A stretch of DNA of 64,000 bases from Marvinbryantia formatexigens (GTDB lineage Bacteria; Bacillota; Clostridia; Oscillospirales; Ruminococcaceae): the NCBI GenBank assembly GCA_021771035.1, contig JAETPU010000006.1:92542-156541 (forward strand). The letters run 5' to 3'. The notes under the pieces were generated by a model. It made no database searches and was not told the origin of the DNA. It was given only the letters and a program-made list of their open reading frames with translations. Shown here piece after piece: positions 39,180 through 48,016 of this stretch. The translations under genes and the position numbers were made by a program. Numbering within the stretch: the stretch's first letter is position 1; every line of letters begins with the position of its first letter.

Positions 39180-40151
39180 TTACCACAGACCCTGATGAGC
39201 AACCTTCTTGGAAATTGTATTCGCAATAACCAGAAGTGCCATTGAGATCACGGAGTTGAACAAGTCAACCGCAGCACCATAGCTGAACTCACGGTTTTGC
39301 ATACCACGACGATAGGTATAGGTGGACAATACGTCGGCAGTCTCATAGGTGGCCGGAGTATACATCAAATAGATTTTCTCAAATCCTACAGATACAATGC
39401 TACCAACATTCATAATGAGCAGAACCAAGATTGTTCCGGAAATAGCCGGAATGGTGACATGCAGAATCTTCTGCATCTTGGTTGCACCATCCAAAGTTGC
39501 GGCCTCATACAGGGACACGTCAACACCGGAGAGCGCTGCCAGATAGATAATACTGTTATAACCAACTGTCTGCCATACGGATGACACAACGTAGATCGTT
39601 CGGAACCACCCTGGTTCATTAAAGAACAAAATCGGCTCAATTCCGAAGTTGCCCAGAAGCTGGTTGATAGGACCGGTACCGGACAGCAACGTCTTCAGCA
39701 AGCTGACCACAACAACGGTAGAAATGAAATAGGGCAGGTACGTAATCGTCTGGGTGGTTTTCTTATACATACCATCCTTGAGTTCGTTCAGCATCAGAGC
39801 CAGAACAATCGGGGCCGGGAATGTAAACAGGAAGGTAAACAGACCGGTTAGGAATGTATTCCGGATCAGACGGAAGAAGTAGGGATCGCCGAAGAACGAC
39901 TTGAAGTGTCTCAGGCCGACCCATTTGGATGCCCAGATACCTGCATACAAGTTGTAGTTCTTGAATGCGATGACGATGCCGAACATTGGCAGATAGTTGA
40001 AGATGAATACAACTATGAAACCAATGAGGGACATCAACAACAGGTTTTTGTTTCTTTTCCAGTCGTAGAGAAACGCGTTCTCACGTGCTTTTTTGACCCG
40101 CTTTACCTGAACGGGTACCGCCGTGCTGGCGGCAGCTGACTTTTTGCCCAT
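39180..40151 (-). CDS. Sugar ABC transporter permease, LplB/YteP type
   Basis: The 323-residue protein has a basic N-terminal extension (about 1-35) and six membrane segments, with an EAA loop (YEAATLDGATKMQKILHVTIP, near residue 225). The RRGMQNREFSYGAAVDLFNS segment near the C terminus is typical of LplB relatives. An AGGAGG-like site precedes the ATG. A predicted promoter lies at 40342-40370. Confidence 0.94.
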   Translation of the reverse strand: MGKKSAAASTAVPVQVKRVKKARENAFLYDWKRNKNLLLMSLIGFIVVFIFNYLPMFGIVIAFKNYNLYAGIWASKWVGLRHFKSFFGDPYFFRLIRNTFLTGLFTFLFTFPAPIVLALMLNELKDGMYKKTTQTITYLPYFISTVVVVSLLKTLLSGTGPINQLLGNFGIEPILFFNEPGWFRTIYVVSSVWQTVGYNSIIYLAALSGVDVSLYEAATLDGATKMQKILHVTIPAISGTILVLLIMNVGSIVSVGFEKIYLMYTPATYETADVLSTYTYRRGMQNREFSYGAAVDLFNSVISMALLVIANTISKKVAHQGLW

Positions 40152-40341
40152 TGAGAAAATCCTCCTTAAACAAATTTTAATTTATCTTATTTCAATAAAT
40201 TACGAGGTTTTCCGACCATGACCCCGCGGACAGGCGGCATTGGTAATTATGTCCAAGGCAACCTAAAAACCCACTGCTCAAGCCGATTTCCATCCCGTCC
40301 TCTTAGCAAATAAGATAAATTCTTTGGCTGGAACTACTGTT

Positions 40342-40370
40342 ATTATAGCGCCCTTATCTAAAAGTTGCAA
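40342..40370 (-). promoter_or_regulatory. Predicted promoter of the permease operon
   Basis: On the minus strand TTGCAA (40365-40370) and a perfect TATAAT (40342-40347) are 17 bases apart. The leader would be about 185 bases. Confidence 0.75.
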
Positions 40371-40882
40371 GAGATTTGTACATTTTTTTATAACAATCTG
40401 TACATTTTTCCGTTCACGGGACTTCGCATTTTAGAGGTTTTCGTTCTTTTAGGCGCTTTGCACAAAGCCAAACGCCTCCGACCTGGATAGTATAGCATAA
40501 ACTTCTACGAAGGACAATACCTATTTGTCTATAATTAAGTCAAAGTGTGAAAATTTTGATCGGTTTTTATCGGATTTGATAAATTTTTGTGACTGTGTTA
40601 AAAATTGAGTATCCCGTCAACCCCTCTGTTTATCGGCACTGAACGGCAGCCTGCCATTCTGCTTTCCCGCAGGGAATTTCTGTTTTTTCCTGTTTTTCCA
40701 TGAATTCCCTTTCTAAAGTCGCGGTTACCTCTCTGAAAACGCCATGGTCTGCGGATGAGCCCGCCGTAGAAAACCTTCCTATCCTAATGACAGGGTTGTT
40801 ATTTTTTTCTGAAAGCCCTGTACAGTCCGATGGTGTGAGCGGTTCTTTTCTATATCTATATATGCCTGTCCGCACAAAAACA

Positions 40883-40905
40883 GACCAGCCGCAGGGCGGC
40901 TGGTC
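40883..40905 (-). terminator. Terminator of the udp gene
   Basis: GACCAGCCGC pairs with its complement around a three-base loop, followed on the minus strand by TGTTTTTG. Confidence 0.85.
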
Positions 40906-40983
40906 TTGACTATTTTGGAAAACCTCTTAATTTTCTGGGGGGATGCCGTATTTCTGTCCTCCCGCAGGCCTGCAGCCAAAGAG

Positions 40984-41742
40984 CTATACCTGCTCCTCCA
41001 GCTGCTCCTCGATGAGATACCCGATGGCCTGGACTGCCGTTTCAATCGCCTTACTGGTATCAGGCTGGTGAATATCCTCAAGCCCGGCCGCGGCGCGTTC
41101 CTGGTTCCACAATACATGAAGGACACACCCGGCCCTAGCACGCAGGATACCGGCAACTGTGAAAAGAGCCGCCGTCTCCATCTCGGAGGCAAGGCATCCA
41201 CACTTGAGAAGGGCCTGCCAGTTCTCCTGAAGCTGAGTGCCTACCGGCATCCGCTGGGGGGAATGCTGTCCATAAAAGGAATCCTTGGACTGCACCACGC
41301 CCGTATGAACCGGAACCCCCTGTTCACCAGCGGCCCGGACCAGAGCCCGCAGCATTGCATAGTCGGCCACGGCCGGATACTCCGGCGGCGCATATTCCTT
41401 GGTCGTCCCTTCCATGCGCACCGCCGCCGTAGGCACCACCAAATCCCCTCCGCACACCTCCAGCTGCATTCCGCCGCAGGTGCCAATCCGGATAAAGTTG
41501 CGAACGCCTATCTGATAGAGCTCCTCCACAGCGATTGCCGCCGAGGGGCCGCCGATTCCCGTGGAGGTTACCAGCACCCGGTGTCCTTTCACGGTCCCGC
41601 TCCAGGTGGTGTACTCCCGGTTGCGGGCCACAAACTGCGGCTCCTCCAAATAGGCGGCAATCTTCGCCACCCGCCCGGGATCCCCGGGAAGAATTGCATA
41701 TTCGGCACCGTCCTGAGGGGCCAAGCCTATGTGATACAGCAT
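40984..41742 (-). CDS. udp: Uridine phosphorylase
   Basis: The enzyme splits uridine with phosphate into uracil and ribose 1-phosphate. The 252 residues carry the nucleoside phosphorylase signatures LPGDPGRVAKIA near the start, STGIGGPSAAIAVEEL and IRIGTCGGMQ in the middle, and SKDSFYGQHSPQRM. CLASEMETAALF is the ribose/phosphate-binding block. GGGAGG lies seven bases before the ATG. It follows cdd by about 250 bases on the same strand, so the two probably feed pyrimidine salvage. Confidence 0.93.
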   Translation of the reverse strand: MLYHIGLAPQDGAEYAILPGDPGRVAKIAAYLEEPQFVARNREYTTWSGTVKGHRVLVTSTGIGGPSAAIAVEELYQIGVRNFIRIGTCGGMQLEVCGGDLVVPTAAVRMEGTTKEYAPPEYPAVADYAMLRALVRAAGEQGVPVHTGVVQSKDSFYGQHSPQRMPVGTQLQENWQALLKCGCLASEMETAALFTVAGILRARAGCVLHVLWNQERAAAGLEDIHQPDTSKAIETAVQAIGYLIEEQLEEQV

Positions 41743-41990
41743 CCTGTTTCCTCCCTGTGTATTTTTCTCCCTTAACCCGACGAAAGAAACTCAAATAAAA
41801 GGGGAGTTCCCGCCCTGCATCACCCGGCGGCAAGGCGGGCCCCATTGGCCGCACGTGACGGATCCGGCGGACTCATCCCCGGCACCCCCTGTCCTGCGGC
41901 ACTGCCATAAAAGCCAGCGCTTATCAGGCCAATTTTCTATACTATCCTATCTCAGAAGTGTAAACCCCCAAAAAACGGGCTGCAAAGTTT

Positions 41991-42434
41991 TTATGGCCGC
42001 GGGGCCTCTGTAAAGCTGTCCGCCGCAAAGCTCTCCGGCAGCAGCTCCTCCAGTGTATACACTTTGTATTCGTTTTTGTTTTTTATACATATAACAGGAA
42101 ATTCTCCGGGGCAAAACTCCCGCAGAACCTGCCGGCAGGCCCCACAGGGGACGCAGTAGGAAGGCGCTGCCCCCTCTGGCGGCAGCGCCGCCACTGCCAG
42201 TGCTGAAAACGCGCGCTGTCCACGGCTTACAGCGTGAAAAACCGCTGTACGTTCCGCGCAGTTCGTCAGGGAAAAGGAGGCGCACTCCACGTTGCATCCT
42301 GTGTATACCGTACCATCTGCGCTTAGCAGCGCCGCCCCCACCCGGTAGCCGGAATAGGGGGCATAGGCAAGCTGTGCGGCCTCAAGGGCCGACTGAATCA
42401 AGATCTGGATTTCCCTGCTGTCCCGTTGTTTCAA
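41991..42434 (-). CDS. cdd: Cytidine deaminase
   Basis: The enzyme deaminates cytidine to uridine, the substrate of the downstream uridine phosphorylase. The 147-residue protein is of the tetrameric type. It has GCNVECASFSLTNCAERTA (Cys59 zinc ligand, Glu61 catalytic) and CVPCGACRQVL (Cys97 and Cys100, zinc). Its first 53 bases overlap the end of the histidine kinase gene, an unusually long overlap that ties its expression to the two-component operon. Confidence 0.93.
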   Translation of the reverse strand: MKQRDSREIQILIQSALEAAQLAYAPYSGYRVGAALLSADGTVYTGCNVECASFSLTNCAERTAVFHAVSRGQRAFSALAVAALPPEGAAPSYCVPCGACRQVLREFCPGEFPVICIKNKNEYKVYTLEELLPESFAADSFTEAPRP

Positions 42435-44538
42435 TCGGTGTCATCTCCTGTTCTTTTGGCGGCGTATACAGGGGAAATGTGATGGTAACCCGGAACAGAT
42501 CCCCATCCACATCCACCTCGAAGGTGCCCTTTTGAATCTCTACAAAACTCTTGGCAATGGCAAGCCCCAGCCCGGAGCCCTCGCTGCTGCGGGAACGGTC
42601 GGCCCGTACAAACCGCTGGACAATTTCCTCCCCGGTGAAATCCATCTCATAGGAGGAGATATTTTTGACTATCAGGGAAACCTTTTCCTCCCGCTGCTGC
42701 ACCAGCACATAGATCCGCGTGTTTTTTAAGGAATACTTGATGGCATTGGTCAATAGGTTTTCGAACACCCGGTACAGCTTTTGTCCGTCCGCCCGGATAT
42801 AAGCCGGCTGGGAGGGCAGGCTCACCCGGATTTCATTGGAACAGGACTCGATGAGCTCATCCATCTCCGCCAGGCACTGGCGTATATGCTCCACCAGATC
42901 CAGCTGCTGGATATCCATCTCGATGTTGCCGCTGTTGGCCTTGGCCACATCAAACAAATCCCGCACCATCAAATTGAGGCGCTGGGTCTTTTTATCCAGG
43001 ACCTGGATGTAATCGTTGGCATAGTCGGGGGAGAGGTGTTCCTTTTTAAGCAGCTCGATATAATTGATAATACTGGTGAGGGGCGTCTTGAGATCATGGG
43101 ATACGTTGGTAATGAGCTCCACCTTCAGCCTTTCGCTCTGGATCTGCTGCTCCACCGCGGTTTTAACGCCCTGCTGCAGGGTATTGATGTTTTGAGCCAG
43201 GGGATAGAACAGGCTATTCTTGTCAAAATGCAGCTGGCTGCTCATATCGCCCTCCCGGATACGCTCCACCTGGGACATAATGACGCCGATTTCCTGGGTG
43301 ATCTGCAGGTAGTCCCTCACAAACAGAATGACCATTCCCAGTAAAACAATCAAAAAGATGCACCCCAGCAGCAGGTCAAACAGAAGCAGTCCGTCGGAGT
43401 TGACCATGAAGGAAATTACAGCCAGGGCCAAAAAGATACTCAAAAAGGCCCCGGTGGATTTTAAGAGCAGGAACAGCTTGCGCTTCATTCCCTTTTGGAA
43501 CCCATATTCCTGCATGGAGCGGTTCAGGTGCCGGTAAAACCGCCAGCCCAGCCCCATGAGCGTATTGAAGATATTATTGCGGAATACCCGCAGCCCGTTG
43601 CACACAAAATCGCACACCTGCAGATAGGCCCACCAGAACACCGCAATCACGCAGGCGATATGGAAAGAATCCATATAGTATCGCGGATAGGTATAAGCGG
43701 CCTCCAGATAGATGGCGCCCAGCACCATACTTCCGGCGGCAGCCAGCAGCTTGAGTTCCACCCATAGCTTGGCGGTAAGGGCACCCAGGGAATGGTAAAA
43801 CCACCGGCGGTAATTGGAGAACATGGAGAGCACCGCCCACAGGATTGCCAAAACCAAAATCACCAGCGGCAGAATGGACATCATCTGGTTTCCGCTCAGA
43901 TGGCTTTGGTAGCTCTGATAAATAGAACCGTACCCATAGCCCCGGTATTTGGACAGTGCCGATGCGCTGCGCACGGCAAACCCCACGCTCACGTCATCCT
44001 TATTCTGGATGGTAGGGGCATAATCCTCCTGATAGCCGAACAAAAAGCGCCGCAGGTTCCATTCGGCATCCTGGTACTCATGGCCCATCTTCAAGGCCTT
44101 GGCGCCGTCCTTGGAAATGGCAAGCACCAAGTCAAACTCCGTCCTGTCCGGATCCAGATACTGCTGCTCAAATTCCTCCAGGGTTTTGGCAGAGCTGTTG
44201 GTCACCATCTCCTGGGTCTCCTGGTTGTATGCGAAATACACAACGGAATCCGCGTTTTCATCCAGGCGCCGGCGGGTATTGCTGGAATACCCGTCATATT
44301 CGGCATATTCCCCCGGGCCAGGCACCGCCACGGTATTCTGGCCTACGCTGTAGTACAGCTCATCCACCAGGTACGAGGCGTTTACCTGAAACTCCCGGCT
44401 GTCCAGAAAGCTGGTTTTCAAATACCCGTTGCAAATCCCCGTCAGGTAGGCCGCCAGCCCCAGAAACAGCCCTGTCATCACAAGGATTTTCCCGGTGGCA
44501 TAGGCCAGCTTCCTAGATCTTTTCAATTTTGTATCCAA
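42382..44538 (-). CDS. Sensor histidine kinase, multi-pass membrane
   Basis: The 718-residue kinase has an N-terminal helix (about 15-35), a long extracellular part (about 36-215), then several membrane segments between about 220 and 410. A HAMP-like linker leads to the catalytic core. The phosphoacceptor histidine is in NVSHDLKTPLTSIINYIELL (about residue 480), followed by the N box (FENLLTNAIKYS) and the G box (EGSGLGLAIAKSF). The first possible start is a TTG at 44538; another TTG four codons later is better spaced from a GGGGGA site. Both lie inside the end of the regulator gene, so the pair is coupled. The signal is unknown. Confidence 0.9.
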   Translation of the reverse strand: MDTKLKRSRKLAYATGKILVMTGLFLGLAAYLTGICNGYLKTSFLDSREFQVNASYLVDELYYSVGQNTVAVPGPGEYAEYDGYSSNTRRRLDENADSVVYFAYNQETQEMVTNSSAKTLEEFEQQYLDPDRTEFDLVLAISKDGAKALKMGHEYQDAEWNLRRFLFGYQEDYAPTIQNKDDVSVGFAVRSASALSKYRGYGYGSIYQSYQSHLSGNQMMSILPLVILVLAILWAVLSMFSNYRRWFYHSLGALTAKLWVELKLLAAAGSMVLGAIYLEAAYTYPRYYMDSFHIACVIAVFWWAYLQVCDFVCNGLRVFRNNIFNTLMGLGWRFYRHLNRSMQEYGFQKGMKRKLFLLLKSTGAFLSIFLALAVISFMVNSDGLLLFDLLLGCIFLIVLLGMVILFVRDYLQITQEIGVIMSQVERIREGDMSSQLHFDKNSLFYPLAQNINTLQQGVKTAVEQQIQSERLKVELITNVSHDLKTPLTSIINYIELLKKEHLSPDYANDYIQVLDKKTQRLNLMVRDLFDVAKANSGNIEMDIQQLDLVEHIRQCLAEMDELIESCSNEIRVSLPSQPAYIRADGQKLYRVFENLLTNAIKYSLKNTRIYVLVQQREEKVSLIVKNISSYEMDFTGEEIVQRFVRADRSRSSEGSGLGLAIAKSFVEIQKGTFEVDVDGDLFRVTITFPLYTPPKEQEMTPIETTGQQGNPDLDSVGP

Positions 44539-45274
44539 TCCCCCATACCACCTTTAAATACTTGGGTTCCTTTGGGTTGATCTCAATTTTTTCCCGGATC
44601 CTGCGGATATGGACCGCCACCGTATTTTCCGGGGCAAAGCTGGGTTCATTCCAGGCATTTTCATAGATCTGCTCAATGGAGAAAACGCGCCCCTGGTTGC
44701 GCATGAGCAGTTCCAGGATTTTATACTCCATAGGCGTTATTTTCACCGGTTCGCCGTCCACTGTCAGAACCTTGGTGTCCGTATCCAGCACAAGCCCCCC
44801 AGTCTTAAGGATGTTGGGCTTCGCCTCGGGCGGGGTAAAGTCGTTAAACACTGTGTACCGGCGCAGCTGGGATTTTACCCGCGCCACCAGCTCCAGAGGA
44901 TTGAAGGGTTTGGTGATATAGTCGTCAGCCCCCAAATTGATCCCCATAATCTTGTCGGTATCCTCACTCTTGGCGGACACCATAATAATAGGTATATTTT
45001 TAGTCTCCCGTATTTTTAAAGTGGCCTTAATCCCATCCATCCTGGGCATCATCACATCCATCAGAATCAGGTGGATGGTATTCTGGGCCAGGATTTCCAG
45101 GGCCTGCATTCCGTCATAGGCCTTAAATATATTCAGCTTTTCATTGGAAAGATAAATGGCAATGGAATCCACAATATCCTCGTCGTCATCTACGATCAGC
45201 ACACTCAGTCTCTCATCCATGGCTTCGTCCAACGTCCTCTCCTGCTCCAGGCGAGCATATTCTACGACTCCCAT
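44513..45274 (-). CDS. OmpR-family response regulator
   Basis: The 253-residue protein has a receiver domain (about 23-140) with the acidic pocket VDDDED, phosphoacceptor Asp73 in LILMDVMMPRMDG, and the conserved Lys in DYITKPFNP. A winged-helix effector domain follows (about 158-253), including ENTVAVHIRRIREKI. The ATG at 45274 has GGGAGA nine bases upstream, giving an extra 18-residue N-terminal tail before the usual start; the internal Met has no well-placed site. It lies upstream of and overlaps its partner kinase. Confidence 0.94.
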   Translation of the reverse strand: MGVVEYARLEQERTLDEAMDERLSVLIVDDDEDIVDSIAIYLSNEKLNIFKAYDGMQALEILAQNTIHLILMDVMMPRMDGIKATLKIRETKNIPIIMVSAKSEDTDKIMGINLGADDYITKPFNPLELVARVKSQLRRYTVFNDFTPPEAKPNILKTGGLVLDTDTKVLTVDGEPVKITPMEYKILELLMRNQGRVFSIEQIYENAWNEPSFAPENTVAVHIRRIREKIEINPKEPKYLKVVWGIGYKIEKI

Positions 45275-45491
45275 TATACCACATCTCCCTTCTTTCCCCC
45301 AAATTGTGCCTGAGGGCCTTTTTCTCTAGTTTAAACGCCGTTTCTTAATGAAAAGGGCAGGTTGTTCTTACAACTTTCTTAAACTCTTCAGAATTCTTCA
45401 GAAAGTCTTCCCCTGCGTTCCCGCCGGGCCCTGCTTTCCGGGGACTCCGGAAGAATTCTTCCGTCAGCAGGGAAAAATTTTGACAATCTTC

Positions 45492-45520
45492 TTGACAGCT
45501 TGGCCGAAAAATGATAATAT
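45492..45520 (+). promoter_or_regulatory. Predicted promoter of tRNA-Arg
   Basis: A perfect TTGACA (45492-45497), 17 bases, then TAATAT (45515-45520), 25 bases before the tRNA. Confidence 0.82.
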
Positions 45521-45545
45521 AAATAAGCTGATTCGTTATCAGTAT

Positions 45546-45622
45546 GCGCCAGTAGCTCAGCTGGATAGAGTGTTTGGCTACGAACCAAAAGGTCGGGGGT
45601 TCGAGTCCCTCCTGGCGCACCA
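45546..45622 (+). tRNA. tRNA-Arg (anticodon ACG)
   Basis: A full cloverleaf: acceptor GCGCCAG/CTGGCGC, D arm with AGCTGGATA, anticodon stem TTTGG/CCAAA enclosing CTACGAA (anticodon ACG), and T arm GGGGG-TTCGAGT-CCCTC. The 3' CCA is encoded (45620-45622). ACG is normally modified to ICG and reads CGU, CGC and CGA. Confidence 0.98.
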
Positions 45623-45623
45623 G

Positions 45624-45658
45624 AAAAGCACAGTATTCACTGTGCTTTTTCTTTTTTT
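45624..45658 (+). terminator. Terminator of tRNA-Arg
   Basis: AAAAGCACAGT pairs with ACTGTGCTTTT, followed by a T-rich run. Confidence 0.92.
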
Positions 45659-45829
45659 GCAGCAATCCCCATAGCTGCGCCGGTTGTATAAACTGCCGCC
45701 GCTTCCCAGCACACTCTGCAGCTTTGCAGGGTGTGTTTTTATTTTCCGGACTTTGTTTGATTCCTGGAACGAAAAAGGCCCCTCCGGCGCTGTGCCGGGG
45801 AGCGCAATCCTCTTTTTCCAAATTCCCCC

Positions 45830-45879
45830 TTGACAATAATCCGATTTCGGACTATTCTATTAAATAGTCTGAATTCGGA
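45830..45879 (+). promoter_or_regulatory. marR promoter with two operator palindromes
   Basis: TTGACA (45830-45835) and TATTCT (45853-45858) are 17 bases apart. Two related palindromes flank the -10: TCCGATTTCGGA (45840-45851) and TCTGAATTCGGA (45868-45879), 28 bases apart. A further GACTATT...AATAGTC pair (45850-45869) lies over the -10. This is a typical layout for MarR autorepression. Confidence 0.75.
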
Positions 45880-45898
45880 CATTTTGGGAGGGATGATT

Positions 45899-46366
45899 AT
45901 GGAAGATCCTAGCTTCCGCGAATTTCTCAGGGCCTCAAACGAGATGTATAAGGAGAGCGACGGGCTCTATCACAGCCTTGCCCGGCACTATGGGCTTTCA
46001 GACTGCGCCTTTTGGATTTTGTATTCCCTGCGGGAGGAGGGCAGGCCCCTCACCCAGACAGATCTCTGCAACGCCCTGCATACCAGTAAGCAGACCGTTC
46101 ATTCCGCACTGAAAAACCTGGAAACGGCGGGGTATATCCGTCTTTGCAGTACACCGGACGACCGCCGCAACAAACAAATCCATCTTACGGACGGGGGAGA
46201 CCTGTTTTTACGGAGCTCTATCGATTTGGTGTTTGAAATTGAACGACGGGCCTTTCTCAGGCTTCGGCCCCAGGAAAGCCAGCAGCTTCTCGCTCTGCAG
46301 CACAAACACCTTCTGGCGCTGCGCCTGGAGGCGGGCATTATTTTAAATCTAAAGCCTCAAGAATAA
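45899..46366 (+). CDS. MarR-family transcriptional regulator
   Basis: The 155-residue protein has the winged-helix core TDLCNALHTSKQTVHSALKN (about 65-85) and the wing with STPDDRRNKQIHLT (about 95-110), flanked by dimerisation helices. MarR proteins repress efflux genes and release DNA on binding small molecules. GGGAGG lies eight bases before the ATG at 45899; an ATG six bases earlier is too close to it. It lies upstream of a MATE transporter in the same direction, so control of that pump and of itself is the natural inference. Confidence 0.92.
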   Translation: MEDPSFREFLRASNEMYKESDGLYHSLARHYGLSDCAFWILYSLREEGRPLTQTDLCNALHTSKQTVHSALKNLETAGYIRLCSTPDDRRNKQIHLTDGGDLFLRSSIDLVFEIERRAFLRLRPQESQQLLALQHKHLLALRLEAGIILNLKPQE

Positions 46367-46374
46367 CGGCGAAA

Positions 46375-46428
46375 GGGAAGCGACGTGGGGTATCCGCTGG
46401 GGAGGGCGGGTGTCCCCGCACGCTTCCC
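46375..46428 (+). promoter_or_regulatory. Hairpin between marR and MATE genes
   Basis: GGGAAGCG pairs with CGCTTCCC and the stem continues through GGGG/CCCC. It lies in the 80-base intercistronic gap and has no T tract. It may stabilise the mRNA end or control translation of the pump gene. Confidence 0.6.
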
Positions 46429-46446
46429 GGAAAGGGTTCTTTTTTT

Positions 46447-47775
46447 ATGCAAATCAAACTCTCGGATCACTTTACCTATTCCAGACTGCTGCGCTTTACG
46501 CTGCCGTCGATTATTATGATGATTATTTCCTCCGTCTACAGTGTGGTGGACGGGCTGTTTGTCTCCAACCTGGTGGGCAGCATGGCGCTGTCCGCTGTGA
46601 ATATCGTGTTTCCGCTGGCCATGATTATCGGCTCCTTTGGCTTTATGCTGGGCACCGGGGGCAGCGCCATTGTGGCTAAAACCCTGGGCGAAGGGGAACC
46701 CCAGCTGGCGAACCGGTATTTTTCCCTGTTTATCTACAGTGTCATCGGCCTGGGAGCGGTGTTATCCATCGGCTGCATCCTCTTTATGGAGCCTATCGTG
46801 CGTATGGCCGGGGCCAGCGACCTGCTGCTGGACAACTGCATGGCCTATGGCAGGATTCTCCTGGCGGGCAGTATTCCCTTTATGCTGCAAACCTCCTTCC
46901 AGAGCTTTTTTATCGTAGCGGAAAAGCCCCATATGGGCCTGCTGCTCTCCGTTGCCTCCGGCATCACCAATATGATTCTGGACTATTTGTTCATCGCCGT
47001 ATTAGATATGGGAATTTCCGGCGCGGCTCTGGCAACCGTAATAGGGTACTGCGTGGGCGGCGTTATCCCCCTATTTTATTTTCTGCGCCCCTCCCTCAAG
47101 GGCCTGCGGCTGACAAAAACAAAGCTGTATCCAAGGCAGCTTCTCCACGCCTGCACCAACGGCTCCTCAGAGCTTATGAGCAATATTTCCGCCTCCGTGG
47201 TGGGAATCCTCTATAATATCCAGCTGATGAAGCTCATTGGGGAGGCGGGCGTGGCTGCCTATTCGGTGATGATGTATGTGGATTTTGTATTCGTGGCCAC
47301 TTTTTTAGGCTTCTCCATGGGCAGCGCGCCGATTATCAGCTATCAATACGGCGCTCAAAACCGCAGCGAACTGAAAAGCGTGTTCCGCAAGAGCCTGACT
47401 GTAGTGGGAATTGCCTCTGTGGCCATGGTTGTAATCTCCGAATTTCTCAGCCGCCCGCTGGCGTCAGCCTTTGTGGGCTATGACCCACAGCTGCTGGAGA
47501 TGACGGTACATGGGTTTCGCCTGTTCGCCCTGTGCTACTTCTTCTGCGGAATCAATATCTATGCCTCGGCATATTTCACCGCCCTGTGCAACGGCGCAGT
47601 ATCCGCCTTCATCTCCTTTATGCGCACGCTGCTGCTGCGCGGCGGGATGGTGCTGATTATGCCGCTTCTGTTTGGCCTGGATGGAATCTGGGCAGCCGTG
47701 GTGGTGGCAGAGGGACTGGGAGTCCTCATTTCCGGCACCTTGATGGCTCTCAAGGGACGGCAGCCTATTTCTTAA
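46447..47775 (+). CDS. MATE-family multidrug efflux transporter
   Basis: The 442-residue protein has twelve membrane segments in two similar halves. Family features are RFTLPSIIMMIISSVYSVVDG in helix 1, GTGGSAIVAKTLGEG in the first loop, and the repeat-half start CTNGSSELMSNISASVVG. MATE pumps export cationic drugs in exchange for sodium or protons. It follows marR and a terminator follows it. GGAAAGGG lies about ten bases before the ATG. Confidence 0.93.
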   Translation: MQIKLSDHFTYSRLLRFTLPSIIMMIISSVYSVVDGLFVSNLVGSMALSAVNIVFPLAMIIGSFGFMLGTGGSAIVAKTLGEGEPQLANRYFSLFIYSVIGLGAVLSIGCILFMEPIVRMAGASDLLLDNCMAYGRILLAGSIPFMLQTSFQSFFIVAEKPHMGLLLSVASGITNMILDYLFIAVLDMGISGAALATVIGYCVGGVIPLFYFLRPSLKGLRLTKTKLYPRQLLHACTNGSSELMSNISASVVGILYNIQLMKLIGEAGVAAYSVMMYVDFVFVATFLGFSMGSAPIISYQYGAQNRSELKSVFRKSLTVVGIASVAMVVISEFLSRPLASAFVGYDPQLLEMTVHGFRLFALCYFFCGINIYASAYFTALCNGAVSAFISFMRTLLLRGGMVLIMPLLFGLDGIWAAVVVAEGLGVLISGTLMALKGRQPIS

Positions 47776-47793
47776 ACTTTCAGTCAATACCCA

Positions 47794-47829
47794 AAAGCCC
47801 TATGGCGGGAATTCCCGCCATAGGGCTTT
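47794..47829. terminator. Terminator after the MATE gene
   Basis: A long perfect palindrome, AAAGCCCTATGGCGGGA and its complement. Short A and T runs on either side. Confidence 0.82.
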
Positions 47830-48016
47830 GTGCGCCTTGGCTGGCTGAATGCGGAGAATCCCCCCTTAGGGCCGTTTTTCCCATTCGATTATGGAAAACT
47901 TACATGAAATCGAACCGCAAATACTCTCACTCTTAAACCCAAGCCAAATCCGCAACTGACGGAATATTCTCCTGAAATCCTGCCCAAACTAAGGAAAACA
48001 AAAGGAGGAATCTGTC

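Larger units (their letters stand above)
40152..40983. other. Intergenic region upstream of the permeases
   Basis: About 830 bases without a supported gene. It holds the permease promoter and the terminator of the uridine phosphorylase gene. 40370-40620 is AT-rich with a plus-strand TATAAT at 40537-40542 that has no gene downstream. Confidence 0.5.

Noticed and set aside
40526..40570. Plus-strand promoter at TATAAT 40537-40542
   Set aside because: No convincing -35 box and no gene downstream on that strand.
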